From Camarhynchus parvulus (lineage: Eukaryota; Chordata; Aves; Passeriformes; Thraupidae): DNA of 64,000 bases. Made by a program: the position numbers and the translations under genes. The stretch spans positions 4,030,001 to 4,094,000 of the forward strand of contig NC_044585.1 in NCBI RefSeq assembly GCF_901933205.1, read 5' to 3'. Shown here in pieces: positions 56,001 to 62,349 of the stretch; within the stretch, counting starts at the first letter, position 1, and each line of letters starts with the position of its first letter. Below the pieces are notes generated by a model. The model was given only the letters and a program-made list of their open reading frames with translations, had not been told where the DNA came from and searched no databases.

Positions 56001-57441
56001 AGGTGCCGACCATACCCGATGCAGGGATGGAGAAAAACACAGAGGTTCCTCTCTGCCACAAAGGCTGAAGCCCTGCAAACACTGCCTGTGGAAACAAGAG
56101 TTGCTCTTCTCAACTGGAGGCTGAACCCATGCCCTTTCCCATTTTTCTACCCAGATTAATGGAAATCAGAGAGATTGGAAAAATTCACGCTCAGCAGCTG
56201 GGCTGCAGGGCAGAAGGGACCCCATCCCCACTGCTGCTGTGGCTCACAGCCTCCACTGGCATGGGAAACATCTGAAAAGGCTCATTTCAAAGGATTTCCC
56301 TTCTCGCTAGTACAGGCTGAGCCCCCAGCACCCAGCCTCCTGCAGACTGAGCCCCTCTCCTCTACAGACACAGCACCTTTGGAACTTTGGCTGGTTCCCC
56401 ACACCAGCTGGGCAGAACCCGGCAGAGGAAAAACAGAGCAAAGAGAGAGGAGAGCCAGCAAAAAAGTCCTTTGTTTATAAAAGCAGCACAAATAGGATAT
56501 TATTAACAAATACTGAGACAATCAGCAAAATTAAGCTGGTCTAAATCAGAGTGTGCATAGCTGTGGGGAAGCCACACGGACCTTTGCCTGTGTGACAGCC
56601 TGGCAGAGTGGCTCAAGGGGTACCTGCAGCCCCCTTGCCTGTTTTCACAGGTTTCTCTTTTGCTCAGCCTCTGGCAAACATGGGGGCATTGACTTTCCTG
56701 GAGCAGGAGGACAGAACAGGTACTGGGTGAGCAAAGTCAAGGCTGCTTGGCTGTGGGACATGGGGGACACCATCCCCAGAGCTGTCCCTGTCCGTGGCAC
56801 TGACCAGGCTGCTTGTGCTGTGTGTCCCTGGGGGTCACCAGCCTCCCCACAGTGAAAAGGCAGGGTCCACCCCTGTTTCCCTCGCCAGGCTTCACCTTCC
56901 CAAGGGTCCGAGGTGAAGGGCTGACATAGAGAAAAGGCCACCAGCAGGAAACACGGCCCAGGGCTCTGCACAGCGGGGATGGAGCTGGTCACACTTTCCA
57001 GCTGCTGCCCCTCCACCACTGCCCCCTCTTTGTAGCCCAGCTAGAGCTTTGCAGCCCCTCATCCTGCTCCCAGGCTCCAAAGTTTCCCAAACCTGCTCAG
57101 CTCTGGAGCACAGCACCTGCCCAGGGAGGGGGCTCAGCCAGCCAGCACCCCAGCCTCAGGCATGGGGAGGGTGCCCCGGCTCCTCCAGCCACGAACAGCT
57201 GGTGGCAGGGAGACACACTCAGGACTCTCCTTATGGTGGGAAGAGGACTAGAGGTGGAGAAGGATGCGGGATCTCCCAGAGCCCCCCTCCCTTGCCCCGC
57301 TAGCCCTTACCTGGGCAGCGGCTTGCGGGCGGTGATACTGGCCACGATGATGCTCTCGGGTCGCGGCGTGGCCACGGCTTTGAAGGTGCCTCTCCAGAAC
57401 TTCTCGAAGAGCTGCTTCTCGCCCTGCTGCACGCCTGCCAT
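16889..57441 (-). CDS. SRRM4: Serine/arginine repetitive matrix protein 4 (nSR100), complete, 13 coding exons
   Basis: SRRM4 is a vertebrate nervous-system splicing activator that acts in the nucleus. It binds UGC motifs near 3' splice sites and promotes inclusion of neuronal microexons, including the neural REST exon. Coding exons join as complement(16889..17129, 17719..17859, 18870..18980, 19215..19421, 20952..21289, 29556..29718, 30701..30793, 33428..33478, 33940..33966, 35289..35360, 36373..36453, 38625..38768, 57311..57441). The total is 1800 nt, or 599 residues plus stop (human 611). The N-terminus MAGVQQGEKQLFEKFWRGTF is characteristic. Lys-runs lie at about 106-111 and 129-134, and SR/RS-rich tracts follow. 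A conserved acidic/Ser block (EYDSGNDTSSPPSTQTSS) lies in exon 9. The C-terminal eMIC region has HLEARRIT and ARKRPIPYYRPSP (about 511-533). Every junction is phase-consistent. One junction (exon 12 to 13) uses a GC donor. Confidence 0.97.
17130..17718 (-). other. SRRM4: SRRM4 intron 12 (GC-AG)
   Basis: This 589-nt intron has donor ACAAG|GCAAGG and acceptor CCCCACAG. No GT near the exon end can restore the frame, so GC must be the donor. It interrupts codon 520 in the middle of the eMIC region. Confidence 0.85.
17719..17859 (-). CDS. SRRM4: SRRM4 exon 12
   Basis: This 141-nt exon is phase 2 in and out and encodes residues 474-519, an RE/RS-rich segment. It includes DREREHKYSSSEKES, RRRSYSPLRKRRRDSP and SHLEARRIT, the first half of the eMIC region. 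The acceptor is CTCCGCAG. Confidence 0.95.
17860..18869 (-). other. SRRM4: SRRM4 intron 11
   Basis: This 1010-nt intron has donor AGCAG|GTACAG and acceptor CTCCGCAG. No additional exon or repeat was seen. Confidence 0.85.
18870..18980 (-). CDS. SRRM4: SRRM4 exon 11
   Basis: This 111-nt exon is phase 2 in and out and encodes residues 437-472. It is an SR-rich segment with SSSRSPSYSSKSCKKSPGSR and RRSPSYSRYSRS. The acceptor is TGTCTCCAG and the donor is AGCAG|GTACAG. SPSYS motifs are shared with other SRRM family members. Confidence 0.94.
18981..19214 (-). other. SRRM4: SRRM4 intron 10
   Basis: This 234-nt GT-AG intron is the shortest in the gene. Confidence 0.88.
19215..19421 (-). CDS. SRRM4: SRRM4 exon 10
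   Basis: This 207-nt exon is phase 2 in and out and encodes residues 368-435. It begins ACLPSCLGSSEEKKRIRLSS and continues as an SR-rich tract ending SCSSGR. The acceptor TTCACAG at 19422 was chosen because it alone keeps the frame from exon 9. The nearer TCCTCAG would give a frameshift. The donor is GGAG|GTAAGG. Confidence 0.9.
19422..20951 (-). other. SRRM4: SRRM4 intron 9
   Basis: This 1530-nt intron has donor CGAAG|GTCAGT and acceptor TTCACAG. It is unique sequence without recognisable features. Confidence 0.85.
20952..21289 (-). CDS. SRRM4: SRRM4 exon 9
   Basis: This 338-nt exon is the largest coding exon and encodes residues 255-366. It enters in phase 0 and exits in phase 2. It contains SGSSADLFTKTDSPPG, EYDSGNDTSSPPSTQTSS and NSSDSGNSFTS, well-conserved Ser-rich segments of SRRM4. 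The acceptor is TTTTTTGCTTTCAG and the donor is CGAAG|GTCAGT. An alternative in-frame acceptor lies 9 nt inside. Confidence 0.95.
21413..21990 (-). promoter_or_regulatory. SRRM4: Extended pyrimidine-rich tracts upstream of SRRM4 exon 9
   Basis: On the minus strand, CTTTC/TTTCC repeats at about 21413-21478 and T/C runs at about 21920-21985 give many CU-rich words typical of PTBP1/PTBP2 binding. A regulatory role is inferred. Confidence 0.35.
27949..28014. other. 66-nt imperfect palindrome (miRNA-like hairpin)
   Basis: A perfect 19-bp inverted repeat (27957-27975 and 27985-28003) flanks a 9-nt loop. After a 2/5-nt internal loop a further 6-bp stem forms (CCTGCA at 27949-27954 with TGCAGG at 28009-28014). 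It lies in intron 8 of SRRM4. It could be a pre-miRNA-like stem, a cruciform or a small mobile-element relic. No known miRNA was recognised. Confidence 0.85.
29278..29296. repeat. T19 homopolymer (plus strand)
   Basis: An uninterrupted T-run lies in SRRM4 intron 8; in transcript sense it is A19. No retroposed gene body was recognised beside it. Confidence 0.9.
29556..29718 (-). CDS. SRRM4: SRRM4 exon 8
   Basis: This 163-nt exon enters in phase 2, exits in phase 0, and encodes residues 201-254. It begins HRARSREEGRKTRRRHS and ends LPLYSFLSSKEV. The acceptor CTGTCTCCTGGAG is followed by GCACAG. The choice is supported by the aligned R-H-R in human SRRM4. Two more in-frame AGs lie 6 and 12 nt downstream. 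Confidence 0.92.
29719..30700 (-). other. SRRM4: SRRM4 intron 7
   Basis: This 982-nt intron has donor AGCAG|GTAACG and acceptor CTCCTGGAG. No other feature was seen. Confidence 0.85.
30701..30793 (-). CDS. SRRM4: SRRM4 exon 7
   Basis: This 93-nt exon is phase 2 in and out and encodes residues 170-199. It carries SRGRTRKSHRHRRCHSRS, then ESSDSHSPSCRS. The acceptor is TTCTTAAAG and the donor is AGCAG|GTAACG. The R-K-S-H-R-H-R segment is conserved with human SRRM4. Confidence 0.93.
30794..33427 (-). other. SRRM4: SRRM4 intron 6
   Basis: This 2634-nt intron has donor AACA|GTAAGTA. Nothing beyond unique sequence was seen. Confidence 0.85.
33428..33478 (-). CDS. SRRM4: SRRM4 exon 6 (51 nt)
   Basis: This short exon is phase 2 in and out and encodes SSSPKSKRKEERKHKK, residues 153-168. 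The acceptor is TTATTTAG and the donor is AAACA|GTAAGT. It matches the SSSPKSKR segment of human SRRM4. Confidence 0.93.
33479..33939 (-). other. SRRM4: SRRM4 intron 5
   Basis: This 461-nt intron has donor CACAG|GTAAGAG and acceptor TTATTTAG. No other feature was seen. Confidence 0.85.
33940..33966 (-). CDS. SRRM4: SRRM4 exon 5, a 27-nt microexon
   Basis: It is phase 2 in and out and encodes LSSKKRRH plus split codons (residues 143-152). It corresponds to the SFSKKRRHS segment of the human protein. The acceptor TGTCTTGCAG contains UGC directly before the AG. The donor is CACAG|GTAAGAG. It is needed to match the human protein across this region, yet skipping it would keep the frame. Confidence 0.92.
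33967..35288 (-). other. SRRM4: SRRM4 intron 4
   Basis: This 1322-nt intron has donor ACAG|GTATTT, which is followed by a T-run in transcript sense. The acceptor is GTCTTGCAG. Confidence 0.85.
35289..35360 (-). CDS. SRRM4: SRRM4 exon 4
   Basis: This 72-nt exon is phase 2 in and out and encodes residues 120-142. It contains SPSYSPSPVKKKKKKSSKK followed by RKRN. It is nearly identical to the human segment and includes a run of six Lys, a probable nuclear-localisation-type basic patch. The acceptor is CCTCCCTCAG and the donor is ACAG|GTATTT. Confidence 0.95.
35361..36372 (-). other. SRRM4: SRRM4 intron 3, largely minisatellite
   Basis: This 1012-nt intron is about three quarters minisatellite (35630-36372). 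The donor GGAG|GTGAGGG abuts the last repeat unit. Confidence 0.88.
35630..36372. repeat. Minisatellite, about 11 degenerate units of about 70 bp
   Basis: Each unit carries CACACCCAGCCAAGGGCTGC, then CCTGCCTGTCCCCTCACGCC and GCCATGGCTCCCTCA, with an optional TGACCCTCCTCCC tail. CACCCAGC-like cores recur near 35636, 35716, 35787, 35838, 35908, 35959, 36037, 36105, 36159, 36248 and 36318. Short units lack the tail. The last two units are almost identical, which suggests recent turnover at the exon 3 side. Confidence 0.93.
36373..36453 (-). CDS. SRRM4: SRRM4 exon 3
   Basis: This 81-nt exon is phase 2 in and out and encodes residues 93-118. It reads PSCDGERPLPARG followed by six Lys and SGRKKRR. 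The acceptor is TATCCTCAG and the donor is GGAG|GTGAGGG. It aligns with the human GKKKKKKSTRKKRRR segment. Confidence 0.92.
36454..38624 (-). other. SRRM4: SRRM4 intron 2
   Basis: This 2171-nt intron contains a strikingly AT-rich block at about 36600-37090 and another AT-rich patch at 37420-37640. The donor is GCAG|GTATGAG. Confidence 0.85.
36600..37090. other. AT-rich, conserved-looking block in SRRM4 intron 2
   Basis: The roughly 490-bp block is rich in TTAATTAATT, TTTGCATA and TAATTATTG words, including octamer-like ATTTGCAT and homeodomain cores. It differs sharply from the GC-rich surroundings. It is a candidate enhancer on composition alone. Confidence 0.35.
38625..38768 (-). CDS. SRRM4: SRRM4 exon 2
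   Basis: This 144-nt exon is phase 2 in and out and encodes residues 45-91. It includes LPYPAEDRRPEKLSSCV, REPASTNGCAKGRDRRD and HGHRRSR. The acceptor is CCCTGGCAG and the donor is GCAG|GTATGAG. It is the least conserved exon. Only PAED/PEKL and the distal charged segment resemble human, so the exact acceptor is less certain. Confidence 0.82.
40360..40620. other. AT-rich, conserved-looking patch in intron 1
   Basis: It contains GGTTAATCATT, AGCTAATTGGC, CAATCATTAGG and AAATTAATGAC words, typical homeodomain/PBX-like cores. It is non-coding. Conservation was not testable. Confidence 0.3.
40837..40873. other. Inverted repeat (15-bp stem, 6-nt loop)
   Basis: Arms 40837-40851 (TTGGAAGTAATTATT) and 40858-40873 pair over 15 bp, with one bulge and one G-T pair, around the loop GATGGA. 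Inverted TAATTATT/AATAATTA cores lie in the stem. Confidence 0.8.
40993..41027. repeat. (AT)n microsatellite
   Basis: An uninterrupted AT dinucleotide repeat of about 17 units in SRRM4 intron 1. Confidence 0.97.
43687..43712. repeat. Short (CA)n repeat
   Basis: A short, interrupted CA dinucleotide tract in SRRM4 intron 1, preceded by a duplicated CAAGCACTCAC-like word. Confidence 0.7.
43735..43990. other. AT-rich, conserved-looking patch in intron 1
   Basis: It includes CCGTTATTATTAG, GTTATTGAAAATTATAAT and TTGATTACACAG words in a non-coding AT-rich context. It is a candidate regulatory element by composition only. Confidence 0.25.
44165..44740. other. CpG-enriched patches in intron 1
   Basis: Two CG-dense stretches (about 44200-44360 and 44630-44740) stand out from their flanks. 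No coding exon was recognised. Confidence 0.25.
47740..48020. other. AT-rich, conserved-looking patch in intron 1
   Basis: This roughly 280-bp low-GC, non-repetitive block has homeodomain-type cores (TTTAATTAATG, GGTTAATTATT, CAGCATTAAAT) and an internal 10-bp inverted repeat at 47805-47831. It resembles conserved neuronal enhancers in composition. Conservation was not testable. Confidence 0.35.
47805..47831. other. Inverted repeat (10-bp perfect stem, 7-nt loop)
   Basis: TAATTATTTT at 47805-47814 and its complement AAAATAATTA at 47822-47831 flank TATAAAG. The sequence is AT-only, so some chance palindromes are expected. Confidence 0.75.
51553..51577. repeat. A25 homopolymer (plus strand)
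   Basis: An uninterrupted A-run of 25 followed by a purine-rich GGAGAGAAAAGGAAAGG stretch. A retroposed source was sought upstream but none was recognised. Confidence 0.95.
51944..51991. other. 48-nt imperfect palindrome
   Basis: The 6-bp outer stem CTGCTA/TAGCAG, a 5-by-5 internal loop and a perfect 10-bp inner stem (TATTTAGGGC at 51955-51964 with GCCCTAAATA at 51971-51980) close a 6-nt loop. It lies in an AT-rich patch of intron 1. Confidence 0.8.
52870..53450. promoter_or_regulatory. CpG-rich patch in SRRM4 intron 1
   Basis: CG-dense sequence lies about 4 kb downstream of exon 1 in transcript direction, including GGCCGCCAAAGGGAGCC and GCGCGCTCGC-like words. It could be an alternative promoter or enhancer. 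No first exon could be identified. Confidence 0.35.
55290..55620. other. CpG-enriched patch in intron 1
   Basis: It is moderately CG-dense with no recognised exon. It may be part of the wider CpG-rich 5' region of SRRM4. Confidence 0.25.
57311..57441 (-). CDS. SRRM4: SRRM4 exon 1 (coding part)
   Basis: It encodes residues 1-43, MAGVQQGEKQLFEKFWRGTF, KAVATPRPESIIVASITARK and PLP, plus two bases of codon 44. This is nearly identical to human SRRM4. The ATG (57441-57439) has a good Kozak context (GGGGCCATGG) and matches the human start. The frame stays open upstream to an ATG at 57819. The donor is CCCAG|GTAAGGG. Confidence 0.96.
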
Positions 57442-57800
57442 GGCCCCGGGACCCACGGCCAGCCCCGGCCGGCCCCGCCGCTGTCCGCGGTGCTGAGCGC
57501 TACATCCCCCGCTCCGCCCGGCCCGGCCCGCGGCCCGGCCCGCTGCGGGGAGTGCGGCGCCGGCCGCCCCCGCCTCCCGTTTTGTGCCGGCGGGGCGGGC
57601 AGAGGGGCCGGACCCGCCGCCGTCCCCTCCCCGGTACCGCCCCCGCCGCAGCTGCGCCCGGAGCGGCGGAGCCCAGCCCGGGGAGGGGGCGGCTCCGGGG
57701 CACCCGCGACCCGCTCGGGTCCTGCAGCTGCCCCGCGCACCGCTCGCCCCGCCTGGGTGAATCCTGAGGGGGTTTCCACCCCCTCGCAGCCCCCAGGACC
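57420..57800 (-). promoter_or_regulatory. SRRM4: SRRM4 promoter / 5' UTR CpG island
   Basis: Very dense CG dinucleotides span the start codon and about 350 bp upstream, with GC-box-like GGGGCGG words. No TATA box was seen. The transcription start is undefined; the 5' UTR must include at least part of this interval. Confidence 0.75.
57477..57497 (-). promoter_or_regulatory. SRRM4: RE1/NRSE (REST-binding) site in SRRM4 5' region
   Basis: The minus strand has left half CTCAGCACC, a 2-nt spacer GC, and right half GGACAGCGGC. Against the canonical 21-bp RE1 it differs at position 1 (C for T) and position 20 (G for C). This gives 17 of 19 informative positions with the canonical half-site spacing. 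It lies 36-56 nt upstream of the ATG. REST is known to repress SRRM4 in non-neuronal cells, while SRRM4 promotes a REST splice form with reduced activity. Confidence 0.85.
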
Positions 57801-58439
57801 GTCCGTGCGCCATCCCCATAATTTCCTTCCCCAGCCGAGAGGCCGCTTCCAGCTCGCTGCGGGATCACCGCTGCACTTTGCCCTTTGCGGGGCACAGAGC
57901 CTCCAGGGCACAGCGAGTCCCCGGCCCCCGCAGAGGCTCCCAGTAGCCTCCGTGTTTGCCCAGTCCCGACCAGACACAAGAAAGGGAGAGCCTGGAGCCA
58001 CAGCTGAGGGACAAAGCAGCAGGAGGCCGTAGAGACCGCTCCATAACTCATCCACACCGAGACCTATATGGGACGGAGAATTCGAAATACAACCGCTTTT
58101 CCGCCCCTGTCCACCTCCCTTCCCATTTAACTGGGAAGGGGCAGCGATGGAGCATGCAGTTCCAGCGCAGTGGCAGGCTTGGAATCCTACAGTGGGATTC
58201 CAACCAGCACAGAAAACAATTCCTCGCCTTCCAGGCAGGATTTGACCCGCCAGGACCGGACGCGTGGGGAGGGAAGAAGAGCTGGGGCGGTGCAAGTGCG
58301 GCGCTGCGATTTCCCTCAGCCTCTGAGCTGAGTACAAGAAAAACGTCTTTAGGAGAAAACGCTTCTTCTACCACATGCTTTGAAGCGCAAGTAAAAGCTG
58401 GTGACCTTGGATGAATGAGACTGTCTCTATTGTGCCTCA

Positions 58440-58960
58440 GAAACCCGCACGATGCGCTTATGTAAGCGGCGGGGGGATAATGGAGCCGGGAACAATAGGC
58501 GGTGGGAGCCGGAGAAGAAGGAAAATCATGGGGAAACTTAATCTCTTCTTTGCGACAAACACAACACCAGCAGAAGGCTCGTTCTGGCGGCGTTGTTTGC
58601 AAACTCCTCGTTCCCTGCCCCGTCTGTGCCGCCGGGAGCCGGGGTCAGCAGCGGTGTCCCCGCAGCAGCGGCGGCACACGCGGGCCGGGCTTTGTGCCGC
58701 GGGCACGGGCGGCTGGACGGGGATGCTGGGGAAGGGCAGCAGCGAGAGCGGGCACGGATCCAGCAGGGCTTATAGAAACACTGTCAGCTCTGCCAAACAA
58801 TGCCTAAAAACCCGACAGAGAAGGACAGCGCTCATGCACGGCGCAGAGATGCTCGCTGCGAGGCTGCTCCCCCCGGGAAACCGCCCAAGGGAAAGGCCGG
58901 CTCGGAGCTGCTGCTCCAGCCCAGGGCACGCTGCACATGCCGGGCGCAGATGTCAGAGCG
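58440..58960. promoter_or_regulatory. Second CpG-rich stretch upstream of SRRM4
   Basis: It is CG-dense with GGCGGCGTTG, GCCGCCGGGAGCC and GCAGCGGCGGCAC words, about 1.0-1.5 kb upstream of the ATG and separated from the main island by AT-richer DNA. It could hold an upstream SRRM4 start or a divergent transcript. Confidence 0.35.
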
Positions 58961-59499
58961 GGGATCCTCCAGGGACAGTCACAGGCAGGAAAGGGCAGAA
59001 GGAGCAGGAGAAAGGGTTTGAGAGGGCTAGAGCTGCCAGGCTGTGAAAGCACGGCTGGGGAGGGCACACACAGCAGCCCCAGGACAGCCACCAGGGGCCC
59101 AGTGCTCTTGTCCTGCAGCTGGGCAGGGACAGGGACTCCCCACCCGAGCAAATCCAACCTTGGCTTTCCTCTAGCCCTTGCAGTCATTCCCACAGGCTGT
59201 TGAACACAGGCTGTTCATTAGGAACCTATTTCCCCTTAGAGCACATTAAACTCAATAAATAGAGATCAGGTGTTAAGTACACACCCCCCCAGTGTTGCTC
59301 TGATTTGTTGGTAAATGACCCAAACGTGGGGTGAGGGTCAGGCAGGAGCCCCAGCAGCACTGTCAGCCCCAACCCTCCTCTGGTGCCTCATTAACCACAC
59401 ACCCTGCAAGGCATCACCATCCCCTGGGCTTTGCAGGATGAGCCCAACCAACCCCAGCTGCGCTCCGGGGCATTCCACCCCCTTCCACCAGCGCTCTCT

Positions 59500-59780
59500 C
59501 AGATCACCCTAACATTAAGTCCCAAATAAAAGGAATAATAAATGTTTGCACTATTAAATTAGCAGCACGGGTGGTGTGTGGGCAGGAGGAAGGCTGCCAT
59601 CATTACAAGAGCCTCTCTCCTGGCGCACCTTGTGGAGACATCAGTGAGCCAATTAAGCAATTGGCTCGGTTAACGGAGGCTCCCAGGAATAGACTCCCCT
59701 GCTAGAGAATAACTGCGCAGTAATAAATTGTCCCATAAATAAACAGCCTGAGAAAGCATTACAAGATACCCAGGAAAAGC
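59500..59780. other. AT-rich, conserved-looking upstream patch
   Basis: It contains AATTAGCAGC, GCCAATTAAGC and AATAATAAATG words and the inverted repeat at 59646-59667. It is a candidate distal regulatory element on composition only. Confidence 0.25.
59646..59667. other. Inverted repeat with two opposed CCAAT motifs
   Basis: GAGCCAATT (59646-59654) and AATTGGCTC (59659-59667) form a perfect 9-bp stem around the 4-nt loop AAGC. Each arm contains a CCAAT box, in opposite orientation. Confidence 0.8.
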
Positions 59781-61105
59781 ACTATATCACAAGCAGAAAG
59801 GATGCTGTGTGCATCTGGTGTGTCTGTTAACCCGCGGCGTTGCCAACACTTCTCTGAGCTGGGGCTGGTGTCCCTCTGGGGGCTGTGGGACTGGTCCCAT
59901 GGTGGTGGGCATGGCCACAGCATCCCTGGAGCCCCTGCAGGTGCTGCCAGCAGCACAGAGCCCTCAGTCAGCCACCCATGGGAGTGCCATAAATGCCAGC
60001 CTGGGTTATTTACAGCTGCAGCAGTAACATGGGGCTCTGCCAGGTTCAAATGTTTGCTATAAACCGTAGCAGAGCAAGTGAGTCCTGGGATGGGAACAGG
60101 GAAACTGGGACTTAAAGAATAATTGCACTTTTTCCTCTTAATCAGGACCCATTAATAAAATATAATCGAAAAACTGTCTTCTTTAAAGAGCTCTTCTCTC
60201 ATTATTTGGGGGTTTTTTGAGTGACACAAAGGGCTTCCCCCCTGTGCATAGGGTGCTGCACACCAGGCTCTCCCCAAGGCTGCTGGCCCCCAGCCCTGCT
60301 TGGCACACCTGGTTCTGCAGCCCTACAACCCTCTGTACCCCACAATTAAACACCCAGAACCCTCCTGACCTCCCAAACCTCCCCTCAGCATCCAAACCCC
60401 CCTGGGAAATGTGAGTGGTACCCACCTGGCTCAGGGACAGAGGAACTCCAGCCATGCCTTCTCCTGCTTTTTCCCTCTTCCACATTTAAAGGGCCCTGGG
60501 TCCTCATCCCCTGCCACACACAGGCTTTGATTTTGAGGGTATGGAGAGAAGAGAGGGGTCCCTGCTCTGGTGAACACCCACTGGGCTGCTGCTGAGGAGG
60601 ACAAGCCCAAGGGAAGCAGGGATCGGCAGGAAGAAGCTGTGTGTGTGCAGGAGGTACCCCAAGGGAGGGAAAGGAGAAAATGTGTTTAGCTAGGATTAAG
60701 TTTTAATCTGTTCCCCCTAGCAGGGAGAAGAAAGCTGGGCTTGTCCTGGAGCTACATAAATATTTTTCTATAAATGTTGAGTGTTGTTTTGGTTTGGTTT
60801 TTCTTCTTATTTGGCTTGTACCCAGTGGGAAGAGCCAGAACCTGGTTTTGCTCAATGCACCCCATTCCCACCTCCCCATGCCATTGGCATGGTACCATTC
60901 CACCCATTCCCCAGACAGATTTACTGGGAGGGCAGAAAGTCAGTAATTATCTCTGGAAGTATTCATTACATCAAGAGTCAATAAACAAAGGCTGTGAGTG
61001 CCCTCTGCTCATGGCACTCCAGAAGCACCTACCAATTATTCCCTTGGCTCTGCCCTGCCTGGCAGGAGGGGGGTCCTGCAGCACACTGCCTGCTTTGGCC
61101 AGGGA

Positions 61106-61123
61106 GGAGGAGGAGGAGGAGGA
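61106..61123. repeat. (GGA)n simple repeat
   Basis: A short run of about six GGA/GAG triplets in intergenic DNA. Confidence 0.8.
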
Positions 61124-61388
61124 GAAGCAGCAGGAACAGCCACAGGACAACGTGTGCTGTGTGCCAACCCTCAGATGGTGGCAGGATGCTGCTGCTGGAG
61201 CACCTTTAGCCTGGAAAATGCATTTTGCAGAATGAAACTGTTGCAAGAGGGAATTCACCACCTTTCTAGGGGCAAATGCCTGGTTTATGGCCATTTTCCC
61301 TGCAAGGCTGATCCCTCAGGGCAGAGCCCAGCACCTATCCAGGTGCATCCAAGGTCAAGGTACTTGCCAAAGTTCTTTTTTTGTTTTC

Positions 61389-61403
61389 TTTTTTTTTTTT
61401 TTT
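61389..61403. repeat. T15 homopolymer
   Basis: A T-run within a longer pyrimidine-rich stretch (about 61375-61415). No retroposed sequence was recognised beside it. Confidence 0.85.
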
Positions 61404-62349
61404 CTTCCTTTCTCTGCCCACATAAAAGCCATTTCTACCCACAGAAAACCCAGGAATGCCCACAGCCCTGGAGCAGCTGCAAGGCTGTGCTGGCCCCTTG
61501 GGCACAGGATGGTGGCAGCGACCACCCTGTCCCCTGCCTCCATCACCCTGCCCAAGTTTCTCCAGGCAGTAAATAAGGGCAGTGGGAAGTGGAGCTGCAG
61601 CTTTCCCAGCAGAGGGCCAAGGCTGTGGCTGCATCCACTGCCCACAAGGGCCAACCATCAGTGCCCACCTCGGGAGCTTCAGGATGCTGGACCTGGTGTG
61701 AGGGGGCTGCTGGGGCTGATACTGGGGTCAGGACATGTGCATCCCTTGGGTTAATAAAAGATGGGGATGCCCATGTCCCCTCCATCAGTGCTGGCTCCAC
61801 TGTGCCTGGCAGGGAAGAGGGAAACCTGTGGGGTCTGAGTGTGAGAAACCACGATGGGAGTGGGACCAGCCCAGGGTGGGACACCCCCAGCCAGCCCCTG
61901 GATCTCAGGATACCTCTCCATCATCTCCAGACGGGCACTGGATGCCTCTCCATCATCTCCAGGTGGACATCAGGGACCTGCCAAGCCTGTGTCCCCCTCC
62001 CCAGGACCAGGTGTGTCCCACCCTGGCTTTCTGTGCTGGCCTCTGTGGAAGCAGCTGGCTTCTCTGTGGGCAGGAGGGGGCTCTGCAGCTCACCTGCCCA
62101 CAAAAAAATGCCTTTTTCCCTTGCTGCTTACCCAGCGAGGCCGCCCGGCCCAGATATTTAGGCAGAAGGAGAAAAAAGGGCGCAGGGACAGGCGCTGTGA
62201 GCACTCCCAGGCAAAGCTGCCGGGAAGAACGGAATGAAAGAGCAGGGGCAGAGGGAGGCAGAGAAGCCAGGCCACGTCCTTTTCTTCCCTTTGGCTCTAA
62301 AAAAGCTCCAGACTGGAAAGGGGGATGGAGGCTTGGAGCTGAAGATATG

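Larger units (their letters stand above)
38769..57310 (-). other. SRRM4: SRRM4 intron 1 (18.5 kb)
   Basis: The donor is CCCAG|GTAAGGG. This intron contains an (AT)n microsatellite, an A25 run, AT-rich patches with inverted repeats (40837-40873, 47805-47831, 51944-51991) and CpG-rich patches near 44165-44740, 52870-53450 and 55290-55620. No further coding exon was recognised. A long first intron with regulatory elements is typical of neuronal genes. Confidence 0.85.

Noticed and set aside
57300..58337. 345-codon minus-strand frame over the SRRM4 promoter
   Set aside because: It overlaps SRRM4 exon 1 in a different frame and its composition is Gly/Ala/Arg/Pro from CpG-island sequence. The real protein MAGVQQGEKQ uses another frame.
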